From: Rhizobiales bacterium Ga0077525
GTDB taxonomy: Bacteria; Pseudomonadota; Alphaproteobacteria; Rhizobiales; Xanthobacteraceae
Direction of reading: 5' to 3'
DNA length: 64,000 bases
Assembly: GCA_001464835.1 (NCBI GenBank)
Contig: LNDS01000056.1
Location: forward strand, 1-64,000
The stretch's first letter is position 1. The number at the start of each line of letters is the position of its first letter. The notes under the pieces are model-generated. The model worked only from the letters and a program-made list of their open reading frames with translations. It was not told the origin of the DNA and made no database searches. The translations under genes and the position numbers were made by a program. This document shows positions 54,891 to 63,714 of this stretch, piece after piece.

Positions 54891-56243
54891 CTAGTTGGCC
54901 ACCGCGACATTGCGCAACGTCGCCTCGATCCGCCGGGCCACCTTGGCGACGTTTCCGTGCACGCACGATTTGTAGCGCGCCACCGCGTCGCGATCGACCA
55001 TGAAGAATTCCCGCTCCGGATAGGTCCGCCCGAACACATCGGTCAGCATGCTGCGGAATTTACCCGACACCACGCCCGGCATATGACCGGACGGTTGCTC
55101 GGCATAGGCGGCGTAATGCGCCGAGGTCAGCGCGCAGAGCAGCGGATGCAGCCGCGCCGAGTAGACCTGCTTGTGGCGCTGGATCGCCTGGATGGTGCGA
55201 TCGAGTGCAATGTCTGTCCCGATCTCGGCGCCGATCTGCAAGGGCTCATCAACCGTCGCCTCGGTGAGCGGAAACTGGTCGATCAGCCAATCGCCGAGAT
55301 GTTCGGCATTGCTGCGGCCGCGGCCGTACAGCATCACATCGTCTTCGTAAGGCGCGTACCACGTGTCGAGCCGGTCGACGACGCGGTCTATGGCCGGCCG
55401 CGGAATGAGTTCGCGGTACTGCGTGCCGAAAATGCCGATAGCGGATCTGGCGCGCGCCAGGATGTTCAGAATGTCGTCGCCGAGCAGAGGCTGGAACAGG
55501 CAGTTGCCGACGCCGAGCACGACCAGATCATACTGTTCGCGCGCCTGCGCCAATGTCTTGAAAGTGAGATGATGCACATTGGCGGCGCCCGGCAGCACGG
55601 CATTGATCATGTGCAGGCCGAGCCGGTCGCCGAAGCCGCCGGCATCGCTTTCCGACACCACCGCGACGTTGCACGACGCCAGCGGCGCGATGCGGTCGGC
55701 CGGCGTCAGACGAAACAGCATCTGCCGGTCGTCGACCGGCGCGGTGCGTTGAATGCGGAAGCCGTAGCGGTCGAACAATTGCGTCAGTTCGCAATAACTC
55801 AGCGCATTGGCGAAGCCCTGCGCGACGCGCTCGGGCCCGCCAAAGAGATCGGCCGGATGATAGCTCAGGATCACGTCCTGTTTGCAGAAGCGCAAATGCG
55901 TGAACAGGCTTTCCAGGTCTGCGATATTTTCAAGAACGCCGAGCATGACGACGATGTCGCATTGGGTCGCCGCATGGGTCGGGAATTCGCCGCCGGCCAG
56001 ATCGCCAATCAGCGTACCCCTGCCGTGCGCGAGGCGTTCGGCCATCTCATAGCGGCAGCCGAGCGGCATCAGGTCGCGCAAGGTCTCGCCGCCGCCGCCG
56101 CCGAGATCGAGCACGCGCGCGCCGGACGGAATGAATTGCGCGGCCAGTTGCGCGCGCGGATCGATCTTCGACGCTGCGTCAGCACGGCGCGCGTCGTCGG
56201 CCATCGCAACGAGCGCAAGATTGGCATTGACGCGCAGAGCCAT
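54891..56243 (-). CDS. Fusion of a SAM methyltransferase-like and a polysaccharide pyruvyl transferase-like domain
   Basis: The 450-residue protein starts at the ATG at 56243, 9 bp after GAGGA. Residues 1-185 are a class I methyltransferase-like domain, with motif [20 protein letters not shown] and [14 protein letters not shown]. Residues 195-450 resemble the polysaccharide pyruvyl transferase superfamily: [54 protein letters not shown] and [16 protein letters not shown] (the RLH motif). This suggests a role in surface polysaccharide modification, by inference. Confidence 0.72.
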   Translation of the reverse strand: MALRVNANLALVAMADDARRADAASKIDPRAQLAAQFIPSGARVLDLGGGGGETLRDLMPLGCRYEMAERLAHGRGTLIGDLAGGEFPTHAATQCDIVVMLGVLENIADLESLFTHLRFCKQDVILSYHPADLFGGPERVAQGFANALSYCELTQLFDRYGFRIQRTAPVDDRQMLFRLTPADRIAPLASCNVAVVSESDAGGFGDRLGLHMINAVLPGAANVHHLTFKTLAQAREQYDLVVLGVGNCLFQPLLGDDILNILARARSAIGIFGTQYRELIPRPAIDRVVDRLDTWYAPYEDDVMLYGRGRSNAEHLGDWLIDQFPLTEATVDEPLQIGAEIGTDIALDRTIQAIQRHKQVYSARLHPLLCALTSAHYAAYAEQPSGHMPGVVSGKFRSMLTDVFGRTYPEREFFMVDRDAVARYKSCVHGNVAKVARRIEATLRNVAVAN

Positions 56244-56280
56244 GGGGTCCGTCCTCAAGGCCAGAGAACGGCAGTTATGG

Positions 56281-56295
56281 TTAATAAATGCTTAG
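56281..56295. promoter_or_regulatory. CtrA-type near-match upstream of the fusion gene
   Basis: TTAA-TAAATGC-TTAG, one mismatch to TTAA-N7-TTAA, 38 bp upstream of the fusion gene. Confidence 0.3.
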
Positions 56296-56302
56296 CGTGG
56301 CC

Positions 56303-57124
56303 CTATTCCCAAAAGCGCGGCCGCGCTTCTTCCAGCAAGCCGCCGAGGCGCACCGCGCCAACCTTCAAGGCCAGCCCGGTCTTGTCGTCGGTCTCGACCG
56401 CGACGCCGCACATCGTCGCCGGTCCACTCGCTGCTTCGAATTTCGCGCCGGGCAGCTTGCGCAGGAAGCGCGACAGCGGTTCGTCCTTGACCATGCCGAT
56501 GACCGAGTCGAAATCGCCGGTCATGCCGGCATCGGTCATGAAGGCGGTGCCGCCGGACAGAATGCGGTGATCGGACGTTGGCACATGGGTATGCGTGCCG
56601 ACCACGAGCGAGGCGCGGCCGTCGCAGAAATAACCCATCGCCTGCTTCTCGCTGGTCGCCTCGCAATGCATGTCGACGACGATGGCGTCGGCGGCGTCGC
56701 CGAGCGGACAGGCGGAAATCTCGCGCTCGACGCCGGCGAAAGGATCGTCCATCGCATCCATGTAAACGCGGCCCATCGCATTGATGACCAAAGCGCGCTT
56801 GCCGTTCTTGCAATCGACCAAAGCCGCGCCGCGGCCTGGCGTGCCTTTCGGATAATTCACCGGACGGATCAGGCGCGGCGCGCGCTCGATGAACACCAAG
56901 GCCTCGCGCTGATCCCATGAGTGATTGCCGAGCGTGACGGCGTCGGCGCCAGCGTCGATGAACTCGTTGTAGATCGTTTCGGTGATGCCGAAGCCGCCGG
57001 CGGCGTTCTCGCCATTGATGACGACGAGGTCGAGTTTCCAGTCGGCGATCAGGCCGGGCAGACGCTCATGCACGATGGTGCGGCCGGACCGCCCGACAAT
57101 GTCGCCGATAAAGAGAAGCCGCAT
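56303..57124 (-). CDS. YmdB-type metallophosphoesterase (TIGR00282 family)
   Basis: The 273-residue protein has the dinuclear metal site of the calcineurin-like fold: RLLFIGDIVGRSGR (D), VINGENAAGG (N), TLGNHSWDQ (N/H) and VVDMHCEATSEK plus VVGTHTHVPTSD (H). Family members hydrolyse cyclic nucleotides in vitro; YmdB of Bacillus affects biofilm behaviour. It is followed 12 bp upstream by ygfA, a frequent pairing in this order. Confidence 0.94.
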   Translation of the reverse strand: MRLLFIGDIVGRSGRTIVHERLPGLIADWKLDLVVINGENAAGGFGITETIYNEFIDAGADAVTLGNHSWDQREALVFIERAPRLIRPVNYPKGTPGRGAALVDCKNGKRALVINAMGRVYMDAMDDPFAGVEREISACPLGDAADAIVVDMHCEATSEKQAMGYFCDGRASLVVGTHTHVPTSDHRILSGGTAFMTDAGMTGDFDSVIGMVKDEPLSRFLRKLPGAKFEAASGPATMCGVAVETDDKTGLALKVGAVRLGGLLEEARPRFWE

Positions 57125-57136
57125 AGAGGAGAATAC

Positions 57137-57727
57137 CTACGAAAGTACGATGACTTCTTGTTCCGTTAGCACGAAGTCGAGGCGCTCGTCGCGTTCCGTC
57201 ACCGGAACCTGGGGAATTTCCTGCACGGCAAAAGCAATGCCGATGGCAGTGACTTTCTTCTTGGCGCGCAGCGCGGCGAGCGTCATGTCGTAATAGCCGG
57301 CGCCGTAGCCGATGCGCTGGCCGGAGCGGTCGAAGGCGGCGAGCGGCACGATGACGATGTCGGGCGCGACTTCCGGCGCTTCCGGCAGAGGCTCGCGGAT
57401 GCCCCACTGCCCGGCTTTTAATTCATCGCCGATTTTCCACGCCCGCATGATCAGCGGCCTGCCGCGCCCGGCGATGCACGGCAGCGCCAGAAGCGCGCCC
57501 GCGCCGCCGAGCTTGCGCAATAAAGGCAGCGGATTGATTTCGGTCTTCATTGGCATGAAGCCGGAGACGATGGTGCCTGGCGTTACCTCGACGGGTAACC
57601 CGCGCGCCGCGATCGCATCCGCCGCCGCTTGGCGCTCGGCCGCCGGCATTGCGTCGCGCAGGGCCAGGACGGAGGCGCGGAGGGCTGATTTTGATTGAGA
57701 TGAATCTGCCCCGGCCAAACCCGTCAT
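57137..57727 (-). CDS. ygfA: 5-formyltetrahydrofolate cyclo-ligase
   Basis: The 196-residue enzyme converts 5-formyl-THF to 5,10-methenyl-THF with ATP. Motifs: SKSALRASVLALRDAMP, VSGFMPMKTEINPLPLL, and VPLAAFDRSGQRIGYGAGYYD. The first ATG (57727) lies inside a family-A repeat, with AGG directly adjacent, so a TTG at 57718 could be the true start. In proteobacteria ygfA typically follows 6S RNA. Confidence 0.93.
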   Translation of the reverse strand: MTGLAGADSSQSKSALRASVLALRDAMPAAERQAAADAIAARGLPVEVTPGTIVSGFMPMKTEINPLPLLRKLGGAGALLALPCIAGRGRPLIMRAWKIGDELKAGQWGIREPLPEAPEVAPDIVIVPLAAFDRSGQRIGYGAGYYDMTLAALRAKKKVTAIGIAFAVQEIPQVPVTERDERLDFVLTEQEVIVLS

Positions 57728-57831
57728 CCTGAGGTGCGAGCGCAGCGAGCCTCGAAGGATGGACGGCCGCGAACTCTCGGGCGTCGCCCTTCGAGGCTCA
57801 GCGCTATGCGCCTCGCACCTCAGGGTGACGG
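57722..57831. repeat. Dispersed palindromic repeat, family A, copy 3
   Basis: CGTCATCCTGAGGTGCGAGC...CTCGAAGGATGGACGG and CGTCGCCCTTCGAGGC...CACCTCAGGGTGACGG. It fills the gap between 6S RNA and ygfA and overlaps the ygfA start. Confidence 0.88.
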
Positions 57832-57857
57832 ACTAATTCAGTGCGGAGCCGCAATGG

Positions 57858-58015
57858 CCGTCAGAGCATGATCCCGGGAACCTACTGTTGTAGGTGGGCG
57901 CCATATGACCGAGCCCACGAGCCCGGCCAGGGACAGCTCCCGATGGAATCGTAAGGCCCCGGGGAATGTGTCTCCAACGCACCTCGCAGCCCCGCCTGGT
58001 CAATGTAGGCGTTCG
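57858..58015 (-). ncRNA. ssrS: 6S RNA (approximate boundaries)
   Basis: 6S RNA mimics an open promoter and sequesters sigma-70 RNA polymerase. The region lies on the minus strand between zapA and ygfA, where alphaproteobacteria keep ssrS. It is non-coding and GC-rich, with ACACATTCCCCGGGG, GTCCCTGGCCGGGCTCG, GGTCATATGGCGCCCACC and a small hairpin ACCTAC...GTAGGT followed by TTCCCGGGATC. I recall these blocks from 6S RNAs of this order, but boundaries are estimated and no covariance search was possible. Confidence 0.7.
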
Positions 58016-58082
58016 GGGGGCGAAGCGCCATGGCGCATCTGTGGTGAGGGGCACTTTCAGAAAGCTCAGAATCGCGGAACCG

Positions 58083-58147
58083 CCCCCTCACCCGACCGCT
58101 TTCGCTCCGCTCCAGCGGTCGACCTCTCCCCGCACGCGGGGAGAGGG
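58083..58147. repeat. Dispersed palindromic repeat, family F
   Basis: GACCGCT/AGCGGTC and CCTCTCCCCGC/GCGGGGAGAGG form two adjacent stems between zapA and 6S RNA. Confidence 0.7.
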
Positions 58148-58165
58148 AAAGCGAGCGGGCATGAG

Positions 58166-58549
58166 CTACCCAATCCCCACACCGTTGCCGCGACTCTGAT
58201 TGAGCTTCCGGGTAATGCCCTCGAGCCGCTCGGCGGCCGAATTGAACGCGCCGATCACGGCGTCGGAGGCCGCCCGCGCGCGATCGGACGACACCATGCG
58301 CGCGTCCTGCAAGGCGGCGACCTCTTCCTCGAGCCGGCGCAGCTTGCGCGTCACGTCGGTGTTCTCGTCGGCCACCATCAAGGCCGCCATCACGGTGAGC
58401 CGCGTGTCGCCGATTTCGCCGAAACGCTTGCGCAGGTCGGTAATGCGCGCGTCGATGTCGGCGGCGAGCGCCTGCAAATGCTCCTCCTGCCCATCCTCAC
58501 AAGCAAGACGGAACTGGCGGCCGGCAATGGTGGCGTTGACCGTGCCCAT
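58166..58549 (-). CDS. zapA: Cell division protein ZapA
   Basis: The 127-residue protein promotes FtsZ bundling at the division ring. It starts at the ATG after GGAAGGCGTG (a GTG just before gives one more Met). The globular head is TVNATIAGRQFRLACEDGQE, with ALAADIDARITDLRKRFGEI and RLTVMAALMVADENTDV; the C-terminal coiled coil is KLRRLEEEVAALQDARMVSS. Confidence 0.92.
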   Translation of the reverse strand: MGTVNATIAGRQFRLACEDGQEEHLQALAADIDARITDLRKRFGEIGDTRLTVMAALMVADENTDVTRKLRRLEEEVAALQDARMVSSDRARAASDAVIGAFNSAAERLEGITRKLNQSRGNGVGIG

Positions 58550-58565
58550 CACGCCTTCCTTTTGC

Positions 58566-58610
58566 GCATGATCTTATCCGAAAACCGGTTCCCACTTTTC
58601 GGGATCATGC
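58566..58610. repeat. Dispersed palindromic repeat, family B, copy 2
   Basis: GCATGATCTTATCCGAAAAC...CACTTTTCGGGATCATGC, nearly identical to 35654-35698. Its end supplies GCA TGA to the DUF4164 gene. Confidence 0.9.
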
Positions 58611-58886
58611 GCCGTCCTCCGCCAGCACCGATTGAATGCTCGCAATCGCCGTGTCGAGCCGTTCGGCGACTTCGCGGTTGGTCGCTTCCAGCTTGCGCGA
58701 ACGCGCCGTCTCGCCGTCAAGCGCCGAGGCCAGCCGCGCCCGGTCGAGCCCGAGCGTCTGCACCTGGGCGGCCAACGTATCTTCATTGCGGTCGGCATCG
58801 ACGCGCCGCTCGACCGCTGCGTCGAGCGCGTCGAGGGCCATGGCCAGGCGTTTAACGGCGGTGTCGATGGCGCTCTGCTCACTCAT
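58605..58886 (-). CDS. DUF4164 family coiled-coil protein
   Basis: The 93-residue protein is almost entirely helical with heptads: IDTAVKRLAMALDALDAAVE, LAAQVQTLGLDRARLASALD and NREVAERLDTAIASIQSVLA. DUF4164 genes are recalled directly upstream of zapA in Hyphomicrobiales, and ZapB-like function is possible but unproven. The stop codon is supplied by a family-B repeat. Confidence 0.85.
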   Translation of the reverse strand: MSEQSAIDTAVKRLAMALDALDAAVERRVDADRNEDTLAAQVQTLGLDRARLASALDGETARSRKLEATNREVAERLDTAIASIQSVLAEDGA

Positions 58887-59040
58887 GGGACGACCCGCGA
58901 TCTGAAAAAACCGTGCGGAGGCAAATGTTTAGGCCGGGAAGCTTACGTGGAGCGCGATCCTTTCGTCAACGCCTGGCGTCAGCTTTGCCCCGGTGTTTTG
59001 CCGGGCCTGTGCATGGCCGCAAACGGACTGTGCCGTCACA

Positions 59041-59068
59041 TTGACTCAAGGGCCCGCCATGCTATGCG
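59041..59068 (+). promoter_or_regulatory. Candidate tkt promoter
   Basis: TTGACT and TATGCG are separated by 16 bp, ending 25 bp before the tkt ATG. This is a weak sigma-70-like match; the short leader would be compatible. Confidence 0.3.
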
Positions 59069-59092
59069 AACCCAACAAACAGGCCTATTTCC

Positions 59093-61117
59093 ATGACAGC
59101 ACACGCTTCGCCGACATCCGCCGCCGCGACCGCGGACAGGGCCGAAAAGGACATGGCCAACGCCATCCGCGCGCTGGCCATGGACGCCGTGCAGCAGGCC
59201 AATTCCGGCCATCCGGGCTTGCCGATGGGCGCGGCCGACGTCGCGACCGTGCTGTTCTCGCAGTTCCTGAAATTCGACCCGTCGAACCCGAAATGGCCCG
59301 ACCGCGACCGCTTTGTGCTCTCCGCCGGCCACGGTTCGATGCTGATGTATTCACTACTGTACCTGACCGGCTACAAGTCGGTGACCATCGACGAGATCAA
59401 GCGCTTCCGCCAGTCCGACTCGAAGACACCGGGACATCCGGAAAACTTCATCACCGAAGGCGTCGAAACCACCACCGGCCCGCTCGGCCAGGGGCTGGCC
59501 AATGCCGTCGGCATGGCGATGGCGGAACGACACATGGCCGCCGTGTTCGGCGACGCCATCGTCGATCACAAGACGTACGTACTCGCCTCCGACGGCGACC
59601 TGATGGAAGGCATCTCGCAGGAAGCGATTTCGCTGGCCGGCCATCTCAAACTGTCGAAACTCATCGTCCTGTTCGACGACAACGGCATTTCCATCGACGG
59701 CGCGCTGTCGCTGTCGGACTCGACCGATCAGATCAATCGCTTCGAGGCGTCGGGCTGGAACGCCGTGCGTGTCGACGGCCACGACCAGACCGCCATCGCC
59801 GCCGCCCTGACCAAGGCGCAAACCTCAGACAAGCCGACGCTTATCGCCTGCAAGACCACCATCGGCTTCGGCGCGCCGACTAAGGCCGGCAAGTCGTCGT
59901 CGCACGGCTCGCCGCTCGGCGCCGACGAGATCAAGGGGGCACGCGAAGCGCTTGGCTGGAATTATCCGCCGTTCGAAGTGCCGAACGAAATTCTCTCGGC
60001 CTGGCGCGCCGCCGGCGAACGCTCCAAGACTGCGCACGCCAATTGGGACAAAAGCTTCGCTGCGCTGGACAAGGCGCAGCAGACTGAATTCACCCGCCGC
60101 ATGAACGGCGAAGTGTCGAAGCCGGCGCTGACCGCCGCGGTGAAAGCGGTGAAGGAGCAGCTTGCCGCCACGCCGAAGGAAATCGCCACCCGCACCGCCT
60201 GCGAATTCGCGCTGGAAAGCCTGATCCCGGCGCTGCCGGAAATGATCGGCGGCTCGGCCGACCTCACCGGTTCGAACAATACCCGCACCAAGTCGATGAA
60301 GGCGCAGAGCGCGTCGGATTTCTCCGGCCGCTTCATCCATTGGGGCATCCGCGAGCACGGCATGGCCGCGGCGATGAATGGCATGACGCTGCACGGCGGC
60401 ATCATCCCCTATTCCGGCACGTTCCTCGTTTTCTCCGATTACTGCCGGCCGTCGATCCGCCTCGCCGCGCTGATGGGCATCCGCGTCGTCCACGTCATGA
60501 CGCATGACTCGATCGGCCTTGGCGAAGACGGCCCGACGCATCAGCCGGTCGAGCACATGGCGGCGCTGCGCGCCATTCCGAATGTGCTGGTGTTCCGCCC
60601 CTGCGACGCCGTCGAGACGGTGGAGTGCTGGGAACTCGCACTTCAACACAATGACCGCCCGAGCGTTCTGGCGCTGACCCGCCAGAACCTGCCGCAGCTG
60701 TCGACCAATTTCCTCGACAACAACCGCTGCGCCGCCGGCGCCTATGAAATCGTTGCCGCCAACGGCAAGGCGCAAGTCTCGATCTTCGCCTCGGGCTCGG
60801 AAGTCGCTATCGCCGCCGACGGCGCCAAATTGCTGGCCGCCAAGGGCATCGCCGCCCGCGTCGTATCGGTGCCGTGCTTCGAGCTTTTCGCCGCGCAGCC
60901 GGAAGCCGCGCGCCGCGCCGTCATCGGCGATACGCCGGTGAAAATCGGCGTCGAGGCCGGCGTGCGCCAGGGCTGGGACGCCATCATCGGCAACGACGGC
61001 GCATTCGTCGGCATGAATTCGTTCGGCGCCTCCGCGCCGTTCAAGGAACTCTACAAGAAATTCGGTATTACCGCCGAGGCCGTGGCCGAAGCGGCGTTGG
61101 GTAAACTTGGAAAGTAA
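59093..61117 (+). CDS. tkt: Transketolase
   Basis: The 674-residue TPP enzyme transfers two-carbon units in the pentose phosphate or Calvin cycle. Motifs: [15 protein letters not shown], the TPP/Mg site [19 protein letters not shown] and [26 protein letters not shown], and [13 protein letters not shown] plus [20 protein letters not shown] in the Pyr domain. First gene of the tkt-gap-pgk-aldolase cluster. Confidence 0.98.
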   Translation: MTAHASPTSAAATADRAEKDMANAIRALAMDAVQQANSGHPGLPMGAADVATVLFSQFLKFDPSNPKWPDRDRFVLSAGHGSMLMYSLLYLTGYKSVTIDEIKRFRQSDSKTPGHPENFITEGVETTTGPLGQGLANAVGMAMAERHMAAVFGDAIVDHKTYVLASDGDLMEGISQEAISLAGHLKLSKLIVLFDDNGISIDGALSLSDSTDQINRFEASGWNAVRVDGHDQTAIAAALTKAQTSDKPTLIACKTTIGFGAPTKAGKSSSHGSPLGADEIKGAREALGWNYPPFEVPNEILSAWRAAGERSKTAHANWDKSFAALDKAQQTEFTRRMNGEVSKPALTAAVKAVKEQLAATPKEIATRTACEFALESLIPALPEMIGGSADLTGSNNTRTKSMKAQSASDFSGRFIHWGIREHGMAAAMNGMTLHGGIIPYSGTFLVFSDYCRPSIRLAALMGIRVVHVMTHDSIGLGEDGPTHQPVEHMAALRAIPNVLVFRPCDAVETVECWELALQHNDRPSVLALTRQNLPQLSTNFLDNNRCAAGAYEIVAANGKAQVSIFASGSEVAIAADGAKLLAAKGIAARVVSVPCFELFAAQPEAARRAVIGDTPVKIGVEAGVRQGWDAIIGNDGAFVGMNSFGASAPFKELYKKFGITAEAVAEAALGKLGK

Positions 61118-61230
61118 CTATATCGGTGTCATTGCCCCGCACCTCGCGGGCAATCCAGTAAACACCCGGCCATATTTTTGGCATGACGTTGCTGGAAGCA
61201 TGCCGACAGCAAGACCGGGAGCGACATCTC

Positions 61231-62238
61231 ATGACTATCCGCGTTGCCATTAACGGGTTCGGCCGCATCGGCCGCAACATCCTGCGCGCCATTGCCGAAA
61301 GCGGCCGCACCGACATCGAAGTGGTCGGCATCAACGATCTCGGCCCGGTCGAAACCAACGCCCATCTGCTGCGCTTCGATTCAGTGCACGGCCGCTTCCC
61401 CGGCCAGGTCACTGTCAAGGGCGACACCATTTCGCTCGGCAACGGCGCCATCAAGGTCACCGCGGTGAAGGATCCCTCGATGCTGCCGTGGAAGGATCTC
61501 GGCGTCGATATCGCCATGGAATGCACCGGCATTTTCACCGCCAAGGACAAGGCCTCGGCGCACCTCACCGCAGGCGCCAAGCGCGTCCTCGTGTCGGCCC
61601 CGGCAGACGGCGCCGACCTCACCGTCGTCTACGGCGTCAACCACGACAAGCTCACCAAGGATCACCTGGTCGTCTCCAACGCCTCGTGCACCACCAACTG
61701 CCTCGCGCCAGTCGCCAAGGTGCTCAACGATGCCGTTGGCATCGAAAAAGGCTTCATGACCACGATCCACTCCTACACCGGCGACCAGCCGACGCTCGAC
61801 ACCATGCACAAGGATCTCTACCGCGCTCGCGCCGCGGCGCTGAACATGATTCCGACTTCGACCGGCGCCGCCAAGGCCGTCGGCCTGGTCTTGCCGGAAC
61901 TGAACGGCAAGCTTGACGGCGTGTCGATCCGCGTCCCGACGCCGAACGTTTCGGTGATCGACTTCAAGTTCGTCGCCAGCAAGTCTACCACCAAGGATGA
62001 CATAAACGCCGCCATCAAGCGCGCGTCGGAGCAGCAGTTGAAGAACATCCTCGGCTACACCGACGCACCGAACGTGTCGGGCGACTTCAACCACGATCCG
62101 CACTCGTCGATCTTCCACATGGACCAGACCAAGGTCATGGACGGCACCTTCGTGCGCGTGATGTCGTGGTACGACAACGAATGGGGCTTTTCCAACCGCA
62201 TGTCCGACACGGCGGTGGCGATGGGCAAATTGATTTAA
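61231..62238 (+). CDS. gap: Type I glyceraldehyde-3-phosphate dehydrogenase
   Basis: The 335-residue enzyme has the NAD-binding [15 protein letters not shown], the catalytic [17 protein letters not shown] (nucleophilic cysteine), GDQPTLDT, and the C-terminal [13 protein letters not shown]. The ATG at 61231 is used; an upstream in-frame start at 61183 would add 16 residues without homology. Confidence 0.98.
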   Translation: MTIRVAINGFGRIGRNILRAIAESGRTDIEVVGINDLGPVETNAHLLRFDSVHGRFPGQVTVKGDTISLGNGAIKVTAVKDPSMLPWKDLGVDIAMECTGIFTAKDKASAHLTAGAKRVLVSAPADGADLTVVYGVNHDKLTKDHLVVSNASCTTNCLAPVAKVLNDAVGIEKGFMTTIHSYTGDQPTLDTMHKDLYRARAAALNMIPTSTGAAKAVGLVLPELNGKLDGVSIRVPTPNVSVIDFKFVASKSTTKDDINAAIKRASEQQLKNILGYTDAPNVSGDFNHDPHSSIFHMDQTKVMDGTFVRVMSWYDNEWGFSNRMSDTAVAMGKLI

Positions 62239-62245
62239 CGACAAT

Positions 62246-62350
62246 CCTCATCCTTCGAGACGGCGGCTGCGCCGCCTCCTCAGGATGAGGATCTATCTTC
62301 AGCCCTCATCCTGAGGAGCATCGCGTAAGCGATGCGTCTCGAAGGATGAG
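62246..62350. repeat. Palindromic repeat related to family A
   Basis: Two head-to-head units of CTCATCCTTCGAGACG...CTCAGGATGAGG and CTCATCCTGAGGAGC...TCTCGAAGGATGAG, between gap and pgk. Each unit contains an inner GCGGC/GCCGC or ATCGC/GCGAT stem. Confidence 0.85.
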
Positions 62351-62370
62351 ATGCCGGGTAAGAGTTTTCA

Positions 62371-63567
62371 ATGAGCAACAGCTTCCGCACGCTCGATCAC
62401 GCCGACGTCAAGGGCAAGCGCGTATTGATGCGCGTCGATCTCAACGTGCCGTATGAAAACGGCGTCGTCTCCGACGCCACGCGCATCGAACGCATCGCGC
62501 CGTCGATCACCGAACTCGCCGACAAGGGCGCCAAGGTCATCCTGCTCTCGCATTTCGGCCGGCCGAAAGGCAAAGACGCCACGCAGTCGCTTAAGCCGGT
62601 CGCCGCCGAAGTCGCGCACACCATCAAGCGCCCGATCAAGTTTGTCGGCGACTGCATCGGCGAGGAAGCCGAGCGCGCTGTCGCGGCGATGCATTCCGGC
62701 GAGATCATCTGCCTGGAAAACACGCGCTTCTATCCAGGCGAGGAAAAGAACGATCCCGCGTTCATCAAGTCGCTCGCCAAGCTCGGCGATCTTTATGTCA
62801 ACGACGCCTTCTCGGTGTCGCACCGTGCGCACGCCTCGACCGAAGGCCTGAGCCACGAGCTTCCCGCCTTCGCCGGCCGCACGTTGCAGGCCGAACTGGA
62901 AGCTTTCGAGAAGGTGCTCGACAAGCCGCAGCGCCCGGTCGTCGCCATCGTCGGCGGCGCCAAGATTTCCACCAAGCTCGATCTGTTGAGCAACCTGCTC
63001 GCCAAGGTCGATGTGCTGATCATCGGCGGCGCCATGGCCAACACGTTCCTGATGGCGCAGGGCAAGAGCGTCGGCCGCTCGCTGGTCGAGCGCGATCTTC
63101 TCGACACCGCGCAGAAGATCATGGATGAGGCCAAGGCGGCCAAGCGCCAGATCCTGCTACCGGTCGATGCCGTGGTGGCGGAAAAATTCGAAGCTAACGC
63201 GCCGTCGCGCGTGGTCGATGTCGATCATATCGGCGACGCCGACATGATGCTGGATATCGGCCCGAGAAGCGTCGAGCAGGCTTTCTCGGTTCTGGCCCGC
63301 GCCAAGACCTTGGTGTGGAACGGGCCATTCGGCGCTTTCGAAATCGAACCGTTCGACAACGGCACCGTCGCGGTGGCGGAAGCGGCGGCGGAACTGACGC
63401 AAGCCGGCAAGCTTGTTACCGTGGCGGGCGGCGGCGACACGGTCGCCGCGCTCAACGTTGCTGGCGTCGTCGATCGCTTTACCTATGTCTCGACCGCCGG
63501 CGGCGCCTTCCTCGAATGGCTGGAAGGCAAGCCGCTGCCGGGGGTGGAAGTGTTGCGGACGAAATGA
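62371..63567 (+). CDS. pgk: Phosphoglycerate kinase
   Basis: The 398-residue kinase has the substrate-binding RVLMRVDLNVPYENG, LLSHFGRPKGK, YVNDAFSVSHRAHAST and the ATP-site GGAKISTKLDLL, VWNGPFGAFE and VAGGGDTVAALN. Length is normal. Confidence 0.98.
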   Translation: MSNSFRTLDHADVKGKRVLMRVDLNVPYENGVVSDATRIERIAPSITELADKGAKVILLSHFGRPKGKDATQSLKPVAAEVAHTIKRPIKFVGDCIGEEAERAVAAMHSGEIICLENTRFYPGEEKNDPAFIKSLAKLGDLYVNDAFSVSHRAHASTEGLSHELPAFAGRTLQAELEAFEKVLDKPQRPVVAIVGGAKISTKLDLLSNLLAKVDVLIIGGAMANTFLMAQGKSVGRSLVERDLLDTAQKIMDEAKAAKRQILLPVDAVVAEKFEANAPSRVVDVDHIGDADMMLDIGPRSVEQAFSVLARAKTLVWNGPFGAFEIEPFDNGTVAVAEAAAELTQAGKLVTVAGGGDTVAALNVAGVVDRFTYVSTAGGAFLEWLEGKPLPGVEVLRTK

Positions 63568-63587
63568 CGCCGCAGGCGTCATCCCGG

Positions 63588-63692
63588 GCGCGATGCACCA
63601 CTTGTGGTGCATTGCAGACCCGGGATCGACCGAATTTTTGACGGCCCCGGCTCTGCGGCGCACCGCTTCGCGGTGCACCGCGTCCGGGGCAA
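63588..63692. repeat. Dispersed palindromic repeat, family E
   Basis: GTCATCCCGGGCGCG with ATGCACCAC-TT-GTGGTGCAT inside, and a second stem GCCCCGG...CCGGGGC with GCACCGC-TTC-GCGGTGC inside. It fills the pgk-aldolase gap. Confidence 0.82.
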
Positions 63693-63714
63693 GTGAACAC
63701 GAGGGGAGACTGAA

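Noticed and set aside
62246..62350. Repeat between gap and pgk considered as a riboswitch or attenuator
   Set aside because: Its sequence belongs to the dispersed repeat families seen elsewhere in the window, so a specific regulatory role is not supported.
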